A DNA stretch of 64,000 nt, taken from positions 1,860,001-1,924,000 of the forward strand of contig NZ_AP025464.1 of assembly GCF_024347335.1 (NCBI RefSeq), in the 5' to 3' direction. The position numbers and the translations under genes are program-made. Of the stretch, positions 25,194 to 33,979 are shown one piece after another. This DNA comes from Vibrio celticus. GTDB taxonomy: Bacteria > Pseudomonadota > Gammaproteobacteria > Enterobacterales > Vibrionaceae. Below the pieces are notes generated by a model. The model was not told where the DNA came from, did no database searches, and saw only the letters and a program-made list of their open reading frames with translations. Within the stretch, counting starts at the first letter, position 1. Every line of letters begins with the position of its first letter.

Positions 25194-26409
25194 CCTTTTT
25201 TACCGAACTAGTTTGTCCTGCCGAGCACGACTTTTCTAATGACTTTCTGCTCTCTCGCACTGCGCGTTTGTAGCCGCGGAAATCGACATTATTGAACGCT
25301 TTTACCATTATCTCGAAATTCCAAAACCCGCGATAAATTGTTGTGCCATCATCATTTAATTCGCAATACCCAGCATGGAAGTATGCATTGGAATCAATGG
25401 TTTGATAAAACTGAAGCATGAAAGGTTGTTCAATGATGGTGAAACCAATTTTGTAGCCAACTTGATGTAAGACGCTCATTAGCTCTTTTTGAGCGAGATA
25501 GAGGAAGTAGAGTTTTTGTTGGGTATTTCCACTGACGGTTAAGCGCAGAACTTCACATATGGCTCGAGATTCGGATAGTTGTAACTGAAACTGATTATCG
25601 AATTTTGGCAGAGAATCACATTTTGACAATATCGGTGGCGTGAATAGCTGTAACCCTGAAAGTGAATCGTAACCATGATTTGGTAAGCAGTATTGCCATT
25701 GCTCATTGCTGAACGGCGGTGCGTAACTTAGCCAAGTGTCCTTCTTAGACCAGTCTTGAATCAGCGCAGAGGAAACCAGTGTCGGAAAGGCTTCATCGAC
25801 TGGATGTTTGAGCAGAATAAAATGCTTACCTGCCTGAGAAAGGTGTAATAAAGGCAGCATCTCAAACCATTTCTCACCCTTGATGAACACCTCGAGATTG
25901 CTTAAAGCAATGGCATCGCAGATTGGCATTCCTTGTGGGTGACTCGGTGTCTGTACCAAAAGTGGCTCATGCTCTATCTGTTCGATGATCGCACCGTAAT
26001 AAGCACTGTCATTGATAGGGAGGTCGACATGAGAAATGGAGCTTGAATTTAATGGAGATTTTACTTTGATCGCAGCAATTTCACACTCACACCAGAAATC
26101 TAGCCAATGCATATAGCACTGACCTACGGCCTGCTCTAGAAGAGCAATCTCTGCAGATAGTGTATTTGGATAGCGCAGAATCAGATCGCGGTAGTCCATC
26201 ACCTCAAACAATACAGAGTAGCTTTTGTTTTGATGTTCTGGGAAAAGCAATTCTAACTGGCTTCTACGATATTCAGTCACGTTTTGAAAAAGCTCAGTGC
26301 GCTGTTGTGGCTGATAAGTGCTGATGACGAGCTCGATAAGCGCGTGTTGTTTCTTTTCGATAGCCAGACTGCTAGCCAACAGTGAGACTAAAGACGACGT
26401 TAATTTCAT
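25180..26409 (-). CDS. luxM: Acyl-homoserine-lactone synthase LuxM (AinS family)
   Basis: A 409-residue autoinducer synthase of the LuxM/AinS family, unrelated to LuxI. It joins an acyl group to S-adenosylmethionine to make an acyl-homoserine lactone; V. harveyi LuxM makes 3-hydroxybutanoyl-HSL, AinS makes octanoyl-HSL. The conserved C-terminal half is visible: SRAICEVLRLTVSGNTQQKL, YFLYLAQKELMS, GFTIIEQPFMLQFYQ, AYFHAGYCELNDDG and GFWNFEIMVKAF. The product's acyl chain cannot be read from sequence. It is upstream of and overlaps luxN, its receptor. A perfect palindrome covers its ribosome-binding region (26414-26428). In V. harveyi the luxMN message is repressed by Qrr small RNAs; whether that holds here is inferred. 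Confidence 0.94.
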   Translation of the reverse strand: MKLTSSLVSLLASSLAIEKKQHALIELVISTYQPQQRTELFQNVTEYRRSQLELLFPEHQNKSYSVLFEVMDYRDLILRYPNTLSAEIALLEQAVGQCYMHWLDFWCECEIAAIKVKSPLNSSSISHVDLPINDSAYYGAIIEQIEHEPLLVQTPSHPQGMPICDAIALSNLEVFIKGEKWFEMLPLLHLSQAGKHFILLKHPVDEAFPTLVSSALIQDWSKKDTWLSYAPPFSNEQWQYCLPNHGYDSLSGLQLFTPPILSKCDSLPKFDNQFQLQLSESRAICEVLRLTVSGNTQQKLYFLYLAQKELMSVLHQVGYKIGFTIIEQPFMLQFYQTIDSNAYFHAGYCELNDDGTTIYRGFWNFEIMVKAFNNVDFRGYKRAVRESRKSLEKSCSAGQTSSVKKDEHV

Positions 26410-26413
26410 GTTT

Positions 26414-26428
26414 AACCTAGCCTAGGTT
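26414..26428 (-). promoter_or_regulatory. Palindrome over the luxM ribosome site
   Basis: AACCTAG-C-CTAGGTT is a perfect 7-bp inverted repeat with a one-base centre, ending five bases before the luxM ATG. It contains the only Shine-Dalgarno-like bases (AGG in TAGGTT). Such a site could be a DNA operator or, since both arms sit in the untranslated leader, an RNA element or small-RNA target controlling LuxM synthesis. Confidence 0.55.
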
Positions 26429-26832
26429 TATATAATTATTTTTATTAGATTTGCACTCGTTAACCAGACACGAATTGTTATTAAGTTATTTGATATAAAG
26501 CTACCTTGTTGAGATTGAGTAACTCTAATTGTGTCTATTTTTTAAAACAAGTTGCATAATAGAACGCAAGTTTACTACTTGCACAACCCCTTAACAACAG
26601 AACATTTACTAGTTTATAAGTTGCTAAATTAGAATATTCTCAACCACTTAGAGCCTAACCTTGATCCGAGTCTGACCAGTATCAATTGAGCATAATCCTT
26701 TGAATTTATAAATTAACGTAAAATATCTATTTTTTGAACCAAGCTCATAAATCATACGCAACTGAATTCACCTTGTTAATCGTAAGGAATATAACGGCGA
26801 GCCAAAATATATAATTAACTAATGAGTTTTGT
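26429..26832. other. Divergent AT-rich region between luxM and the collagenase gene
   Basis: About 400 gene-free bases between two oppositely transcribed genes that are often both density-regulated in vibrios. No canonical 20-bp lux box was found. LuxR/HapR sites are too degenerate to call by eye. The A/T content is clearly higher than in the flanking genes. Confidence 0.4.
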
Positions 26833-29274
26833 ATGTCTCATAACCGTTTATTTCCACGTCATCGTTTGGCTCTCGCTTGCATGCTGGCCAGTGTTTCCAG
26901 CTTCTCCTTTGCTCAAAGTCAGTGTGAGGTGCTTGATCTTCAGCAGGCGTCTGACCTTGCTCTCGCTGTCTCATCTGCAGATAACAGTTGCTATGGCGCT
27001 TGGTTCTCTGCTCAAGAGAGTTCGTTAAGCAATATCTATAGCGAAGCGAGCCTAAGCCGTATTCAAGTAGCATTGAATTTAGAAATCGCTCGCTACCGAG
27101 GTAATGCTGAACAGGCTCGTAAACTTGAAAACCTTGGCGAATTTGTCCGCGCCGCTTATTACGTTCGCTATAACGCGCGAGCGCAGGATTTTTCCGAGGC
27201 GTTAAGCCAGCGCTTCGCTCAATCTATTAATGCTTTTCTGGCGAACCCTAATGCATTCGATCAAGGCCATGAGCAAGTTGGGGCAATGAAAAGCCTGACG
27301 CTGATGGTCGATAATGTTAAGCAACTTCCACTGACCATGGATGCGCAACTTGCGGCATTGAATCACTTTAACCGTGAAACCGCGCTGGATTCACAATGGG
27401 TCGATGGTCTTAATAATCTGTTTCGAGCAATGGCAGGGCATGCCGTTCGAGATGACTTCTACGATTACATGGCAAATCACACCCAACACATTGATACGCT
27501 GGCGACTTTTGCACGTGATAACACGTGGGCATTGGATACGGATGCGAGCTTTCTGGTTTATAACGCCGTGCGTGAAACAGGCCGTTTGTTAGCCAGTCCG
27601 GATAAAGCGACCAAAGACAAAGCGATGCGGGTTATGCAGCAAATAATGGCGCAAAATCCACTGGGCAGCGAGCACGATAAGCTATGGCTAGCGGCCGTTG
27701 AAATGATGAGTTACTTCGCACCAGAAGGCTTGAATGGGTTAGACCTAGAGCAAGTGAAACACGACTTGGCAACACGTGTACTTCCTAATCGCTATGAGTG
27801 CCAAGGACCTGCGATTATTCGCTCTCAAGATCTTACGGAGTCACAAGCGATGGAGGCGTGTGATGTGTTGGCTGCCAAAGAGGCCGACTTCCACCAAGTC
27901 GTGAATACGGGTCAACAACCTGTCGCTGATGATAACAACGAGCGAGTAGAAGTCGCGGTGTTTGGCAGCAAAGGCAGTTACATTGATTATTCATCGTTCT
28001 TGTTTGGCAATACCACAGACAATGGCGGTCAGTATTTAGAGGGTAATCCTGCAGAAGTCGGTAACGTCGCTCGTTTTGTGGCTTATCGCTATGCCAATGG
28101 TGATGATCTTTCTATTCTCAATTTAGAGCATGAATACACTCACTATCTCGATGCTCGCTTTAATCAATATGGCTCATTCAACGACAACCTAGCACATGGC
28201 TATGTAGTGTGGTGGTTAGAGGGCGTTGCCGAATTTATGCATTACAAGCAAGGCTATGATGCAGCGATTAGTTTGATCAGCAGCGGGAAGATGAGTCTGT
28301 CGGATGTGCTTGCGACTACTTACTCCCATGACTCCAATCGTATATATCGTTGGGGATACTTGGCGGTACGCTTCATGTTGGAAGAGCACCCTCAAGAGGT
28401 GCAAGGTTTATTGGCATTGTCTCGTACTGGTCAATTTTCTGAATGGGCACAACAAGTAAAAGCGCTAGGGCAGCAATACAATGGCGAGTTTGAGCGCTGG
28501 TTAGACTCGGTTTCAAGTTTACCCACAGAGCCTACTGATCCCACTGTACCGACAGATCCTACGCAACCAACAGACCAAGCCATAGTGCTTGCAGCAAACC
28601 AAAGTGTGTTGTTGAGTGGCGAGGCGTATAGCGAGCAGCTGTTCTATGTTGATATTTCAGATAACACGACGCATTTTGAGGTGTCTATTGAGGGGCAAAC
28701 TCAAGGTGATGCTGATCTTTATATGAGCTACAACAAACCAGCGCATTACTACGACTTTGAATTCAGTCAATACGGCAATGGAAGTAATGAAGTGGTGACG
28801 TTTGAACAAGAACCTTCGGGTTACATCAAGTCGGGTCGTTACTACATGAGTGTTACGGGGCGTACCAATTTTAATGAGGTGTCGCTAACGGTTGTAACAG
28901 AAACGCCAACGCCTCCAACTCAACAGCAAGATGATTTAACGCCTGTAGTATTGGAGTCAGGTCAGGCTCAAGTGCTTACCGTGCACCAACGACGTTACGC
29001 CGCTGTCTATGTACCAGAAGGCGTACAAGAGGTGCGAGTATGGCTCAGCGATAAGAGCGACAATGCGGAAAATGAACAGTCGAATACGGGTAACGTTGGT
29101 CTGTTCGCCAGCCACTCATATTGGCCAACAGCTGGGCAGCATGACTACGCATCTGACTACCGTGGAAGCAATGAGTATCTGCAAATCCCTATAACAGGAG
29201 AAGGCTATGTGCATTTCTTATTGAGTGCGGAGCAGAAAGGGGATGATGTCGAGATGTTGGTGTATTTTCACTAA
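26833..29274 (+). CDS. Secreted M9-family collagenase
   Basis: An 813-residue secreted zinc metalloprotease of the Vibrio (M9A) collagenase family, which cleaves triple-helical collagen. A signal peptide (LALACMLASVSSFSFAQ) occupies about residues 11-28. The activator domain (about 30-330) precedes the peptidase domain. Zinc site: HEYTH at 433-437, with the third ligand Glu463 in WWLEGVAEFMHYKQG. A Pro/Thr-rich linker with PTDPT repeats (about 560-578) leads to one PPC-type C-terminal domain (about 585-690; GDADLYMSYN and SGRYYMSVTGR). A second, more diverged beta domain runs to the end. The PPC domains help secretion or collagen binding. The start has a weak ribosome site. A terminator follows at 29381. 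Confidence 0.92.
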   Translation: MSHNRLFPRHRLALACMLASVSSFSFAQSQCEVLDLQQASDLALAVSSADNSCYGAWFSAQESSLSNIYSEASLSRIQVALNLEIARYRGNAEQARKLENLGEFVRAAYYVRYNARAQDFSEALSQRFAQSINAFLANPNAFDQGHEQVGAMKSLTLMVDNVKQLPLTMDAQLAALNHFNRETALDSQWVDGLNNLFRAMAGHAVRDDFYDYMANHTQHIDTLATFARDNTWALDTDASFLVYNAVRETGRLLASPDKATKDKAMRVMQQIMAQNPLGSEHDKLWLAAVEMMSYFAPEGLNGLDLEQVKHDLATRVLPNRYECQGPAIIRSQDLTESQAMEACDVLAAKEADFHQVVNTGQQPVADDNNERVEVAVFGSKGSYIDYSSFLFGNTTDNGGQYLEGNPAEVGNVARFVAYRYANGDDLSILNLEHEYTHYLDARFNQYGSFNDNLAHGYVVWWLEGVAEFMHYKQGYDAAISLISSGKMSLSDVLATTYSHDSNRIYRWGYLAVRFMLEEHPQEVQGLLALSRTGQFSEWAQQVKALGQQYNGEFERWLDSVSSLPTEPTDPTVPTDPTQPTDQAIVLAANQSVLLSGEAYSEQLFYVDISDNTTHFEVSIEGQTQGDADLYMSYNKPAHYYDFEFSQYGNGSNEVVTFEQEPSGYIKSGRYYMSVTGRTNFNEVSLTVVTETPTPPTQQQDDLTPVVLESGQAQVLTVHQRRYAAVYVPEGVQEVRVWLSDKSDNAENEQSNTGNVGLFASHSYWPTAGQHDYASDYRGSNEYLQIPITGEGYVHFLLSAEQKGDDVEMLVYFH

Positions 29275-29380
29275 CAGAGCAGGCATTAGGTAATAACACT
29301 AAAAAAGAGGCATTGCCCTAACTGTATTAACGAGAACGTCACTAAACTAAATATTTTAATATCAATAAAGTAGACGGATA

Positions 29381-29412
29381 AAAGCCGGGCATCAGTGTCC
29401 GGCTTTGTTTTC
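29381..29412 (+). terminator. Terminator after the collagenase gene
   Basis: AAAGCCGG and CCGGCTTT form a perfect 8-bp stem around a ten-base loop, followed by GTTTT. It lies about 107 bases past the collagenase stop. Confidence 0.8.
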
Positions 29413-29547
29413 CTGACAATCTCCTGTGTTTATAGAGTAGTTACACTATAATCTCTGATGAAGTGATGACATTCGAGGTTTAAGCTTATCTACATATGAA
29501 ACATCATTGCGAGTAACCTCTCGTGAGTGATAGAGGTAGAGATAACT

Positions 29548-29922
29548 ATGAAGAAAGTAATATTGGTAACCGTATTTAGTGTCGCGGCGTTAGCTGGGTG
29601 TAGTCAGAAATCAGAGGTACCGACTCAACCACAAGAGAATGCGAACCCTATCTGCAGTACTAAAAACCTGACGGGTGGTTGGTCGCAAAGTGAGATTACA
29701 CCAGAAGCTAAGCAAGCTTTAAACGCAGTTCTTGGTCAAATGAACACTTCAGCTGAGCTCAAACAGATCTTGAGTGTTCGAACTCAGGTTGTCGCGGGTT
29801 TGAATTACGCTATTGAGTTTGAAATGGATAATGGTGAAGTGTGGAACACCATCGTTTACCGTTCTCTACAAGGTGACATCGAAATGACGCAACCTGCACA
29901 GAAAGGTCTTCTGTGCTCATAA
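29548..29922 (+). CDS. Cystatin-like lipoprotein (putative cysteine-protease inhibitor)
   Basis: From the ATG at 29548 (ribosome site GAGGT) the protein is about 124 residues. It has a lipoprotein signal peptide (KKVILVTVFSVAALAGC, lipobox LAGC). The mature domain matches cystatins: an N-terminal GGWSQSEITPEAKQALNAVL helix region, the hallmark QxVxG loop as QVVAGLNYAIEF, and a paired-strand end EVWNTIVYRSLQGDIEM. In eukaryotes this fold plugs papain-type proteases through the N-terminal Gly and QVVAG loop, both present here. A lipid-anchored form would guard the envelope or cell surface. The adjacent collagenase is a metalloprotease, so it is not an expected target. The longer frame from 29527 is less likely. 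Confidence 0.8.
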   Translation: MKKVILVTVFSVAALAGCSQKSEVPTQPQENANPICSTKNLTGGWSQSEITPEAKQALNAVLGQMNTSAELKQILSVRTQVVAGLNYAIEFEMDNGEVWNTIVYRSLQGDIEMTQPAQKGLLCS

Positions 29923-29972
29923 TCTAGATGTGCTTGTATCTTGTGGGATAGGCTGATAGCAAATAAAAATGG

Positions 29973-29984
29973 CTCCGTATTGGG
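29973..29984. repeat. Target-site duplication, left copy
   Basis: CTCCGTATTGGG directly abuts the left end of the insertion sequence and recurs exactly at 31396-31407. Twelve bases fits the 10-13 bp duplications made by IS4-group elements. Confidence 0.92.
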
Positions 29985-31395
29985 TAATGCCGTTCACTTA
30001 AGAGTGAACGGCATTTTTGTTCTTAGCATACCGTTGTGGTCTGGGTTTAACTGTTCTAGGGAATGTCCTTTCCCTTCGCCCTTCAAGTATTAAGCTTTCA
30101 GCCATGTTGTGGAACCCCTTTAGCTGACGAGGTATTGCGCCTGGTGTTGAGTAAGGTAAGCCTACAAGTAACGCAGATACATGAGCTAATGTGCCGTTAA
30201 AACTGAGTTGATAAGGAAGGTAATTTCCCTTTAGATTGAAGCAGAGCTCGACCATCTGGTATCGGATTAAATTGTAAGTAAGCAAGATGCCCCATAACTC
30301 CTGCTTTACCAGTTCTGGTAAACGACTTCGCAGCGTGAGACGATTTCCAAGCATGTATTGTTTCTGCTCTCGGTAGCCTAGCTCAATTTCCCAACGATGT
30401 TCATAAAGGCCTGCAATATCTTTTGATGGGTAACGCAGGGAGTCCGTCATGGAGGTTAATACTTGGTAGTCTTTTCCTTTAATTTTACGAGTGACAAGTC
30501 GAGCGGTTATCGACTTTGGTAAATCAGGCCATAGCTTTCTAGCCCTTGGGTTACTGTGTAATTGAACCAGTTTGTCATTTCGCCCTAAAGATTGAACAAT
30601 GTCATATTGTGTATTTTTCTTGAGGGGGATAAGCCAATGACGCTCTGAGCCAGAGTCTTGCCATTTATGTAATAAGCCTAAAGAATAGAATCCCTTATCG
30701 AACATTGTCACGCTATGGTTTGGTGTTGTTTCTATCAGTTTTTCAGCTAATATCATTTCGTTTGTATTGTAATTATCAAAGGCACTGGCCGTAATAATGT
30801 GACTGCTTAGTTCCATTTGGCAGACCATTCTCACTTGCGGATATTGCGTCCCTTTTTGTCGAGAAAATGCCTTTTCATTTTGCGGGTTATCGGGCGTTCG
30901 CCAAACAACGCCATCGACGCCAAGAAGCGTTAATCCATTCCACTGGGGTAACTTTGCACTTTTTAACCATGACGTAGTCATTCGCTCAAAGACCGCTTTA
31001 ATTGCGTCTTCACCCAAAGTCTTTCGACGTTGAGTTAACGCACTTGGTGCGACAAAGCTTTACCTGTACGGTCGACAATATCAAGTTGGTTCACTAAATC
31101 TTTCATGGATTTACTGTTATAGATAGCCATTCCAACAAGCAGCCACACCATGGATTCTAAAGTTAATTTCCTCTTTCTCATCGTGACGGTATCAGTAAGA
31201 GAATAAGCTTCGTCGATGAGGTCAATTGGAAGCAAGTCAGACAAAGTTTCAACGTTGCTAGGTTTCCAATCATTAATTATGTTTAGAGCTTGAGAAACAT
31301 CCATAAAAAAATCCAAGTGCATTAAATACACTTGGATTTTGACAGCTCTGAAGGATCGTTCAACCGATCACTTTGGCTTTAACTGATCGGCATTA
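29985..31395 (-). mobile_element. IS4-family insertion sequence, 1411 bp
   Basis: The ends are imperfect inverted repeats: TAATGCCGTTCACTTAAG at the left and TAATGCCGATCAGTTAAA (reverse complement) at the right. They are flanked by a perfect 12-bp target duplication (29973-29984, 31396-31407). Inside is one leftward DDE transposase gene broken by a frameshift. The left end also folds as a terminator (AATGCCGTTCAC / GTGAACGGCATT, 29986-30015, then TTT) that overlaps the transposase stop. Removing the element and one duplication restores a perfect hairpin (AAAAATGGCTCC / GGGAGCCATTTTT), so it landed in the loop of a bidirectional terminator between the cystatin gene and the convergent gene at 31449. 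The clean duplication suggests a recent insertion. Confidence 0.93.
29998..31331 (-). pseudogene. IS4-family DDE transposase, frameshifted
   Basis: Two leftward frames together make one transposase of about 440 residues. The N-terminal frame (31035-31331) ends prematurely after GKALSHQVR. The rest continues in another frame, where the sequence reads APSALTQRRKTLGEDAIKAV, the expected IS4 continuation. Loss of one base around 31051-31064 explains the break. The C-terminal frame (29998-31017) retains the catalytic pieces: LLGVDGVVWRTPD (first Asp), MFDKGFYSLGLLHKW (second Asp), and the YREK signature region in HRWEIELGYREQKQYML with the catalytic Glu. No slippery heptamer was seen at the junction, so programmed frameshifting is unlikely. 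The element is probably immobile unless another copy supplies transposase. Confidence 0.85.
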
Positions 31396-31407
31396 CTCCG
31401 TATTGGG
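31396..31407. repeat. Target-site duplication, right copy
   Basis: CTCCGTATTGGG, identical to 29973-29984, at the right edge of the insertion sequence. The following AGCCATTTTT is the second arm of the interrupted terminator. Confidence 0.92.
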
Positions 31408-31448
31408 AGCCATTTTTGTTTCTAAGAAGATTGATTTATTGAACGATT

Positions 31449-32027
31449 TCAGTCGGCCAGCTCGGGCTCAGCTAATTCCTGAACACAAGCTCTGCTGATG
31501 TCTTCATCAATGTAGGCCATACCGAGTTTATTGAGGTAGTCCATGCGATCTGCAGTGCGAAGCTCGATGTCGGGGCCTGCAATGTTGTTGGCTTGATAAA
31601 TTTCAGTGAGGTGAGACATGAATTGCTCGCCCACACTCATCATCAATAGACTCATTGCGCCTACGTCCGGTCTTACTTTAGCACGTTGCTTTTCCGATAG
31701 GTTTACCGCTAACACGATAGGCTGTTCTTCACCTTCGAAGCGAACACCTCGCTCACGAACGGTTTGTTGAGCCCAGTAATACGCCAGTTCTTTACTCTGA
31801 GTGAGAAACACTGGCTCAACCGATTCGGTATAGTTGTTGCCGATGGTCGCCATGGTTTTTGAAGCTGCTTCGTTGAGCGCTTTGTCACCAGAGCGTTTTA
31901 GGCCTTGGCCTTGAATAGAAGCCAATAAAGCGGAAGATGTGCCGTGATACCAAGTATCACCCGTCGCGAAACCATTCTCTGATAACAGTGTTTTTGCATC
32001 TTGTAGGTGTGTAGGTATTGAAGTCAT
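31449..32027 (-). CDS. Conserved protein with ART-like sequence features, downstream of aceA
   Basis: No established name is recognised. From the ATG at 32027 the product is about 192 residues; a TTG at 32039 gives four more. The pattern TWYHGTSSALLASIQGQGLK, followed some 45 residues later by VFLTQSKELAYYWAQQTV, resembles the H-G-T-S...G-L and 'Y-L-T-d-s...A..Y-A' strands of the ADP-ribosyltransferase-like fold (PARP/KptA-type proteins). The fold is an inference from motif shape; catalytic activity is not shown. It follows isocitrate lyase (stop to start gap about 210 bases) on the same strand. Its terminator is the hairpin split by the insertion sequence 42 bases downstream. Confidence 0.6.
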   Translation of the reverse strand: MTSIPTHLQDAKTLLSENGFATGDTWYHGTSSALLASIQGQGLKRSGDKALNEAASKTMATIGNNYTESVEPVFLTQSKELAYYWAQQTVRERGVRFEGEEQPIVLAVNLSEKQRAKVRPDVGAMSLLMMSVGEQFMSHLTEIYQANNIAGPDIELRTADRMDYLNKLGMAYIDEDISRACVQELAEPELAD

Positions 32028-32239
32028 AGGCACTCTCAAAAAATAAGAATCTCAACAAATAGGAATCTGAACAAAAATTTATACAGTTAGCTTAAACAGA
32101 AGTTGTTCGGTTAACCGTGGTGTGGAACACAAATCTGAGGCTTTGAGATAAAGCTGGCAGTACAAGCTTTATCTCAAAGCCTTCCCCCGGATCTTACCTA
32201 AGTAAGAGAGAAGGACGGGGGAGGCTTTAGCGTTAGCGA

Positions 32240-33838
32240 TTAATCAAATTGGTTCGATGTATTCGCTTCACCCGCTGCTTTTAGTGCGTTCTCACCAGCA
32301 AAGTACTCTTTGTGGTCATCACCCATATCTGAACCAGACATGTTTTGGTGTTTAACACAGGCGATGCCTTGGCGGATTTCTTTACGTTGAACATTCGCAA
32401 CATAACCCAACATGCCTTGGTCGCCGAAGTACTCTTTCGCTAGGTTGTCAGTAGACAGCGCAGCAGTGTGGTAAGTCGGTAGAGTAATCAAGTGGTGGAA
32501 AATACCCGCTTCACGTGATGCGTCTGCTTGGAATGTACGGATTTTCTCGTCAGCGCTTGCAGACAGCTCAGTTTCATCGTATTCCGCGCTCATTAGATTC
32601 GCACGGTCGTAAGCTGAAACATCTTTACCTTCTGCTACCATCGCATCGTAAGCTTGCTGACGGAAGTTTAGAGTCCAGTTGAATGATGGAGAGTTGTTGT
32701 AAACCAGCTTCGCATTAGGGTGAACTTCACGTACGCCGTCCATCATCTCTTTGATTTGACCGATGTGTGGCTTCTCAGTCTCAATCCATAGTAGGTCAGC
32801 ACCCGCGTTGATTGCTTCGATACAGTCAAATACACAACGGTCTTCACCAGTACCTTGGCGGAATTGGTATAGGCCTGAAGGTAGACGCTTAGGTCGAACT
32901 AGCTTGCCGTCACGGTTGAAGCAAACATCGCCTTCAGCCATATCAGCAACATCAATCTCTTCAACATCTAGGTAAGAGTTGTAGATGTCACCTTGGTCGC
33001 CCGGCTCTTTCACTACCGCGATTTCTTTTGTTAGGCCAGCACCTTGTGAATCGGTACGAGCAACGATGATGCCGTTGTCGATGCCTAGCTCAAGGAAAGC
33101 GTAACGAAGCGCGCGAAGTTTCGCGTGGAAGTCAGCGTGTGGAACCGTAACTTTGCCGTCCTGGTGACCACATTGCTTCTCATCGGCTACTTGGTTTTCG
33201 ATTTGTAGACAACAAGCACCCGCTTCAATCATCTGCTTAGCCATTAGGTAAGTCGCTTCTGCGTTACCGAAACCAGCATCGATATCGGCAATGATTGGCA
33301 CTACGTGTGTCACGTGGTTGTCGATTTTGTCTTGGATACGGTCTTGTAGGTTCACATCGCCTGCTTCACGCGCAGCGTCTAGCTCACGGAATAAACCACC
33401 CAGCTCACGAGCATCGGCTTGGCGTAGGAAGGTGTATAGCTCTTCTACTAGGCCAGCAACGGATGTTTTCTCATGCATAGATTGGTCTGGAAGTGGACCA
33501 AAGTCAGATCGAAGTGCAGCAACCATCCAACCAGAAAGGTATAGGTAACGACGGTCAGTCTTGCCATCAAAGTGCTTCTTAATAGAAATCAGCTTTTGTT
33601 GGCCGATGAAACCATGCCAGCAACCCAGAGACTGAGTGTATTGAGAGCTGTCTTCGTCGTAAGCCGCCATGTCTGCACGCATGATATCTGCCGTGTATTG
33701 TGCAATATCCAGACCTGTTTTGAATTTGTTTTGAGCTCGCATACGAGCAGCAGATTCAGGGTTAATTGCATCCCATGGAGCACCAGCAGCGCTTTTTGCA
33801 ACTTCAATCATTTCGATATCTTGTGTAATTTGCGACAT
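32240..33838 (-). CDS. aceA: Isocitrate lyase, long form
   Basis: A 532-residue isocitrate lyase, the longer class found in Vibrio and Pseudomonas (E. coli AceA is 434). It splits isocitrate into glyoxylate and succinate, the first glyoxylate-shunt step, in the cytoplasm. The active-site loop is readable as DEKQCGHQDGKV (K-x-C-G-H). Metal and substrate motifs include PIIADIDAGFGNAEATYLM, CLQIENQVADEKQC and VARTDSQGAG. The C-terminus ends ALKAAGEANTSNQFD. It is divergent from a LysR regulator, with malate synthase G beyond that. The shared region 33839-33979 probably holds the regulated promoters. The shunt is needed for growth on acetyl-CoA from acetate, or here possibly from taurine. Confidence 0.96.
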   Translation of the reverse strand: MSQITQDIEMIEVAKSAAGAPWDAINPESAARMRAQNKFKTGLDIAQYTADIMRADMAAYDEDSSQYTQSLGCWHGFIGQQKLISIKKHFDGKTDRRYLYLSGWMVAALRSDFGPLPDQSMHEKTSVAGLVEELYTFLRQADARELGGLFRELDAAREAGDVNLQDRIQDKIDNHVTHVVPIIADIDAGFGNAEATYLMAKQMIEAGACCLQIENQVADEKQCGHQDGKVTVPHADFHAKLRALRYAFLELGIDNGIIVARTDSQGAGLTKEIAVVKEPGDQGDIYNSYLDVEEIDVADMAEGDVCFNRDGKLVRPKRLPSGLYQFRQGTGEDRCVFDCIEAINAGADLLWIETEKPHIGQIKEMMDGVREVHPNAKLVYNNSPSFNWTLNFRQQAYDAMVAEGKDVSAYDRANLMSAEYDETELSASADEKIRTFQADASREAGIFHHLITLPTYHTAALSTDNLAKEYFGDQGMLGYVANVQRKEIRQGIACVKHQNMSGSDMGDDHKEYFAGENALKAAGEANTSNQFD

Positions 33839-33979
33839 AACTATTCCTTAGTTTCACGTGGACATGTTGGCCAATTTGGCGAGGTCATTTGATTTGGATT
33901 AAATCTAACCATGGACAAATAATAACCATGTATGTGATAATTTTGTTAATTTATAGTTATTATATTCGGTATTTTTCTT

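Noticed and set aside
31035..31064. Programmed frameshift in the transposase
   Set aside because: No slippery heptamer at the junction; IS4-type transposases are normally a single frame.
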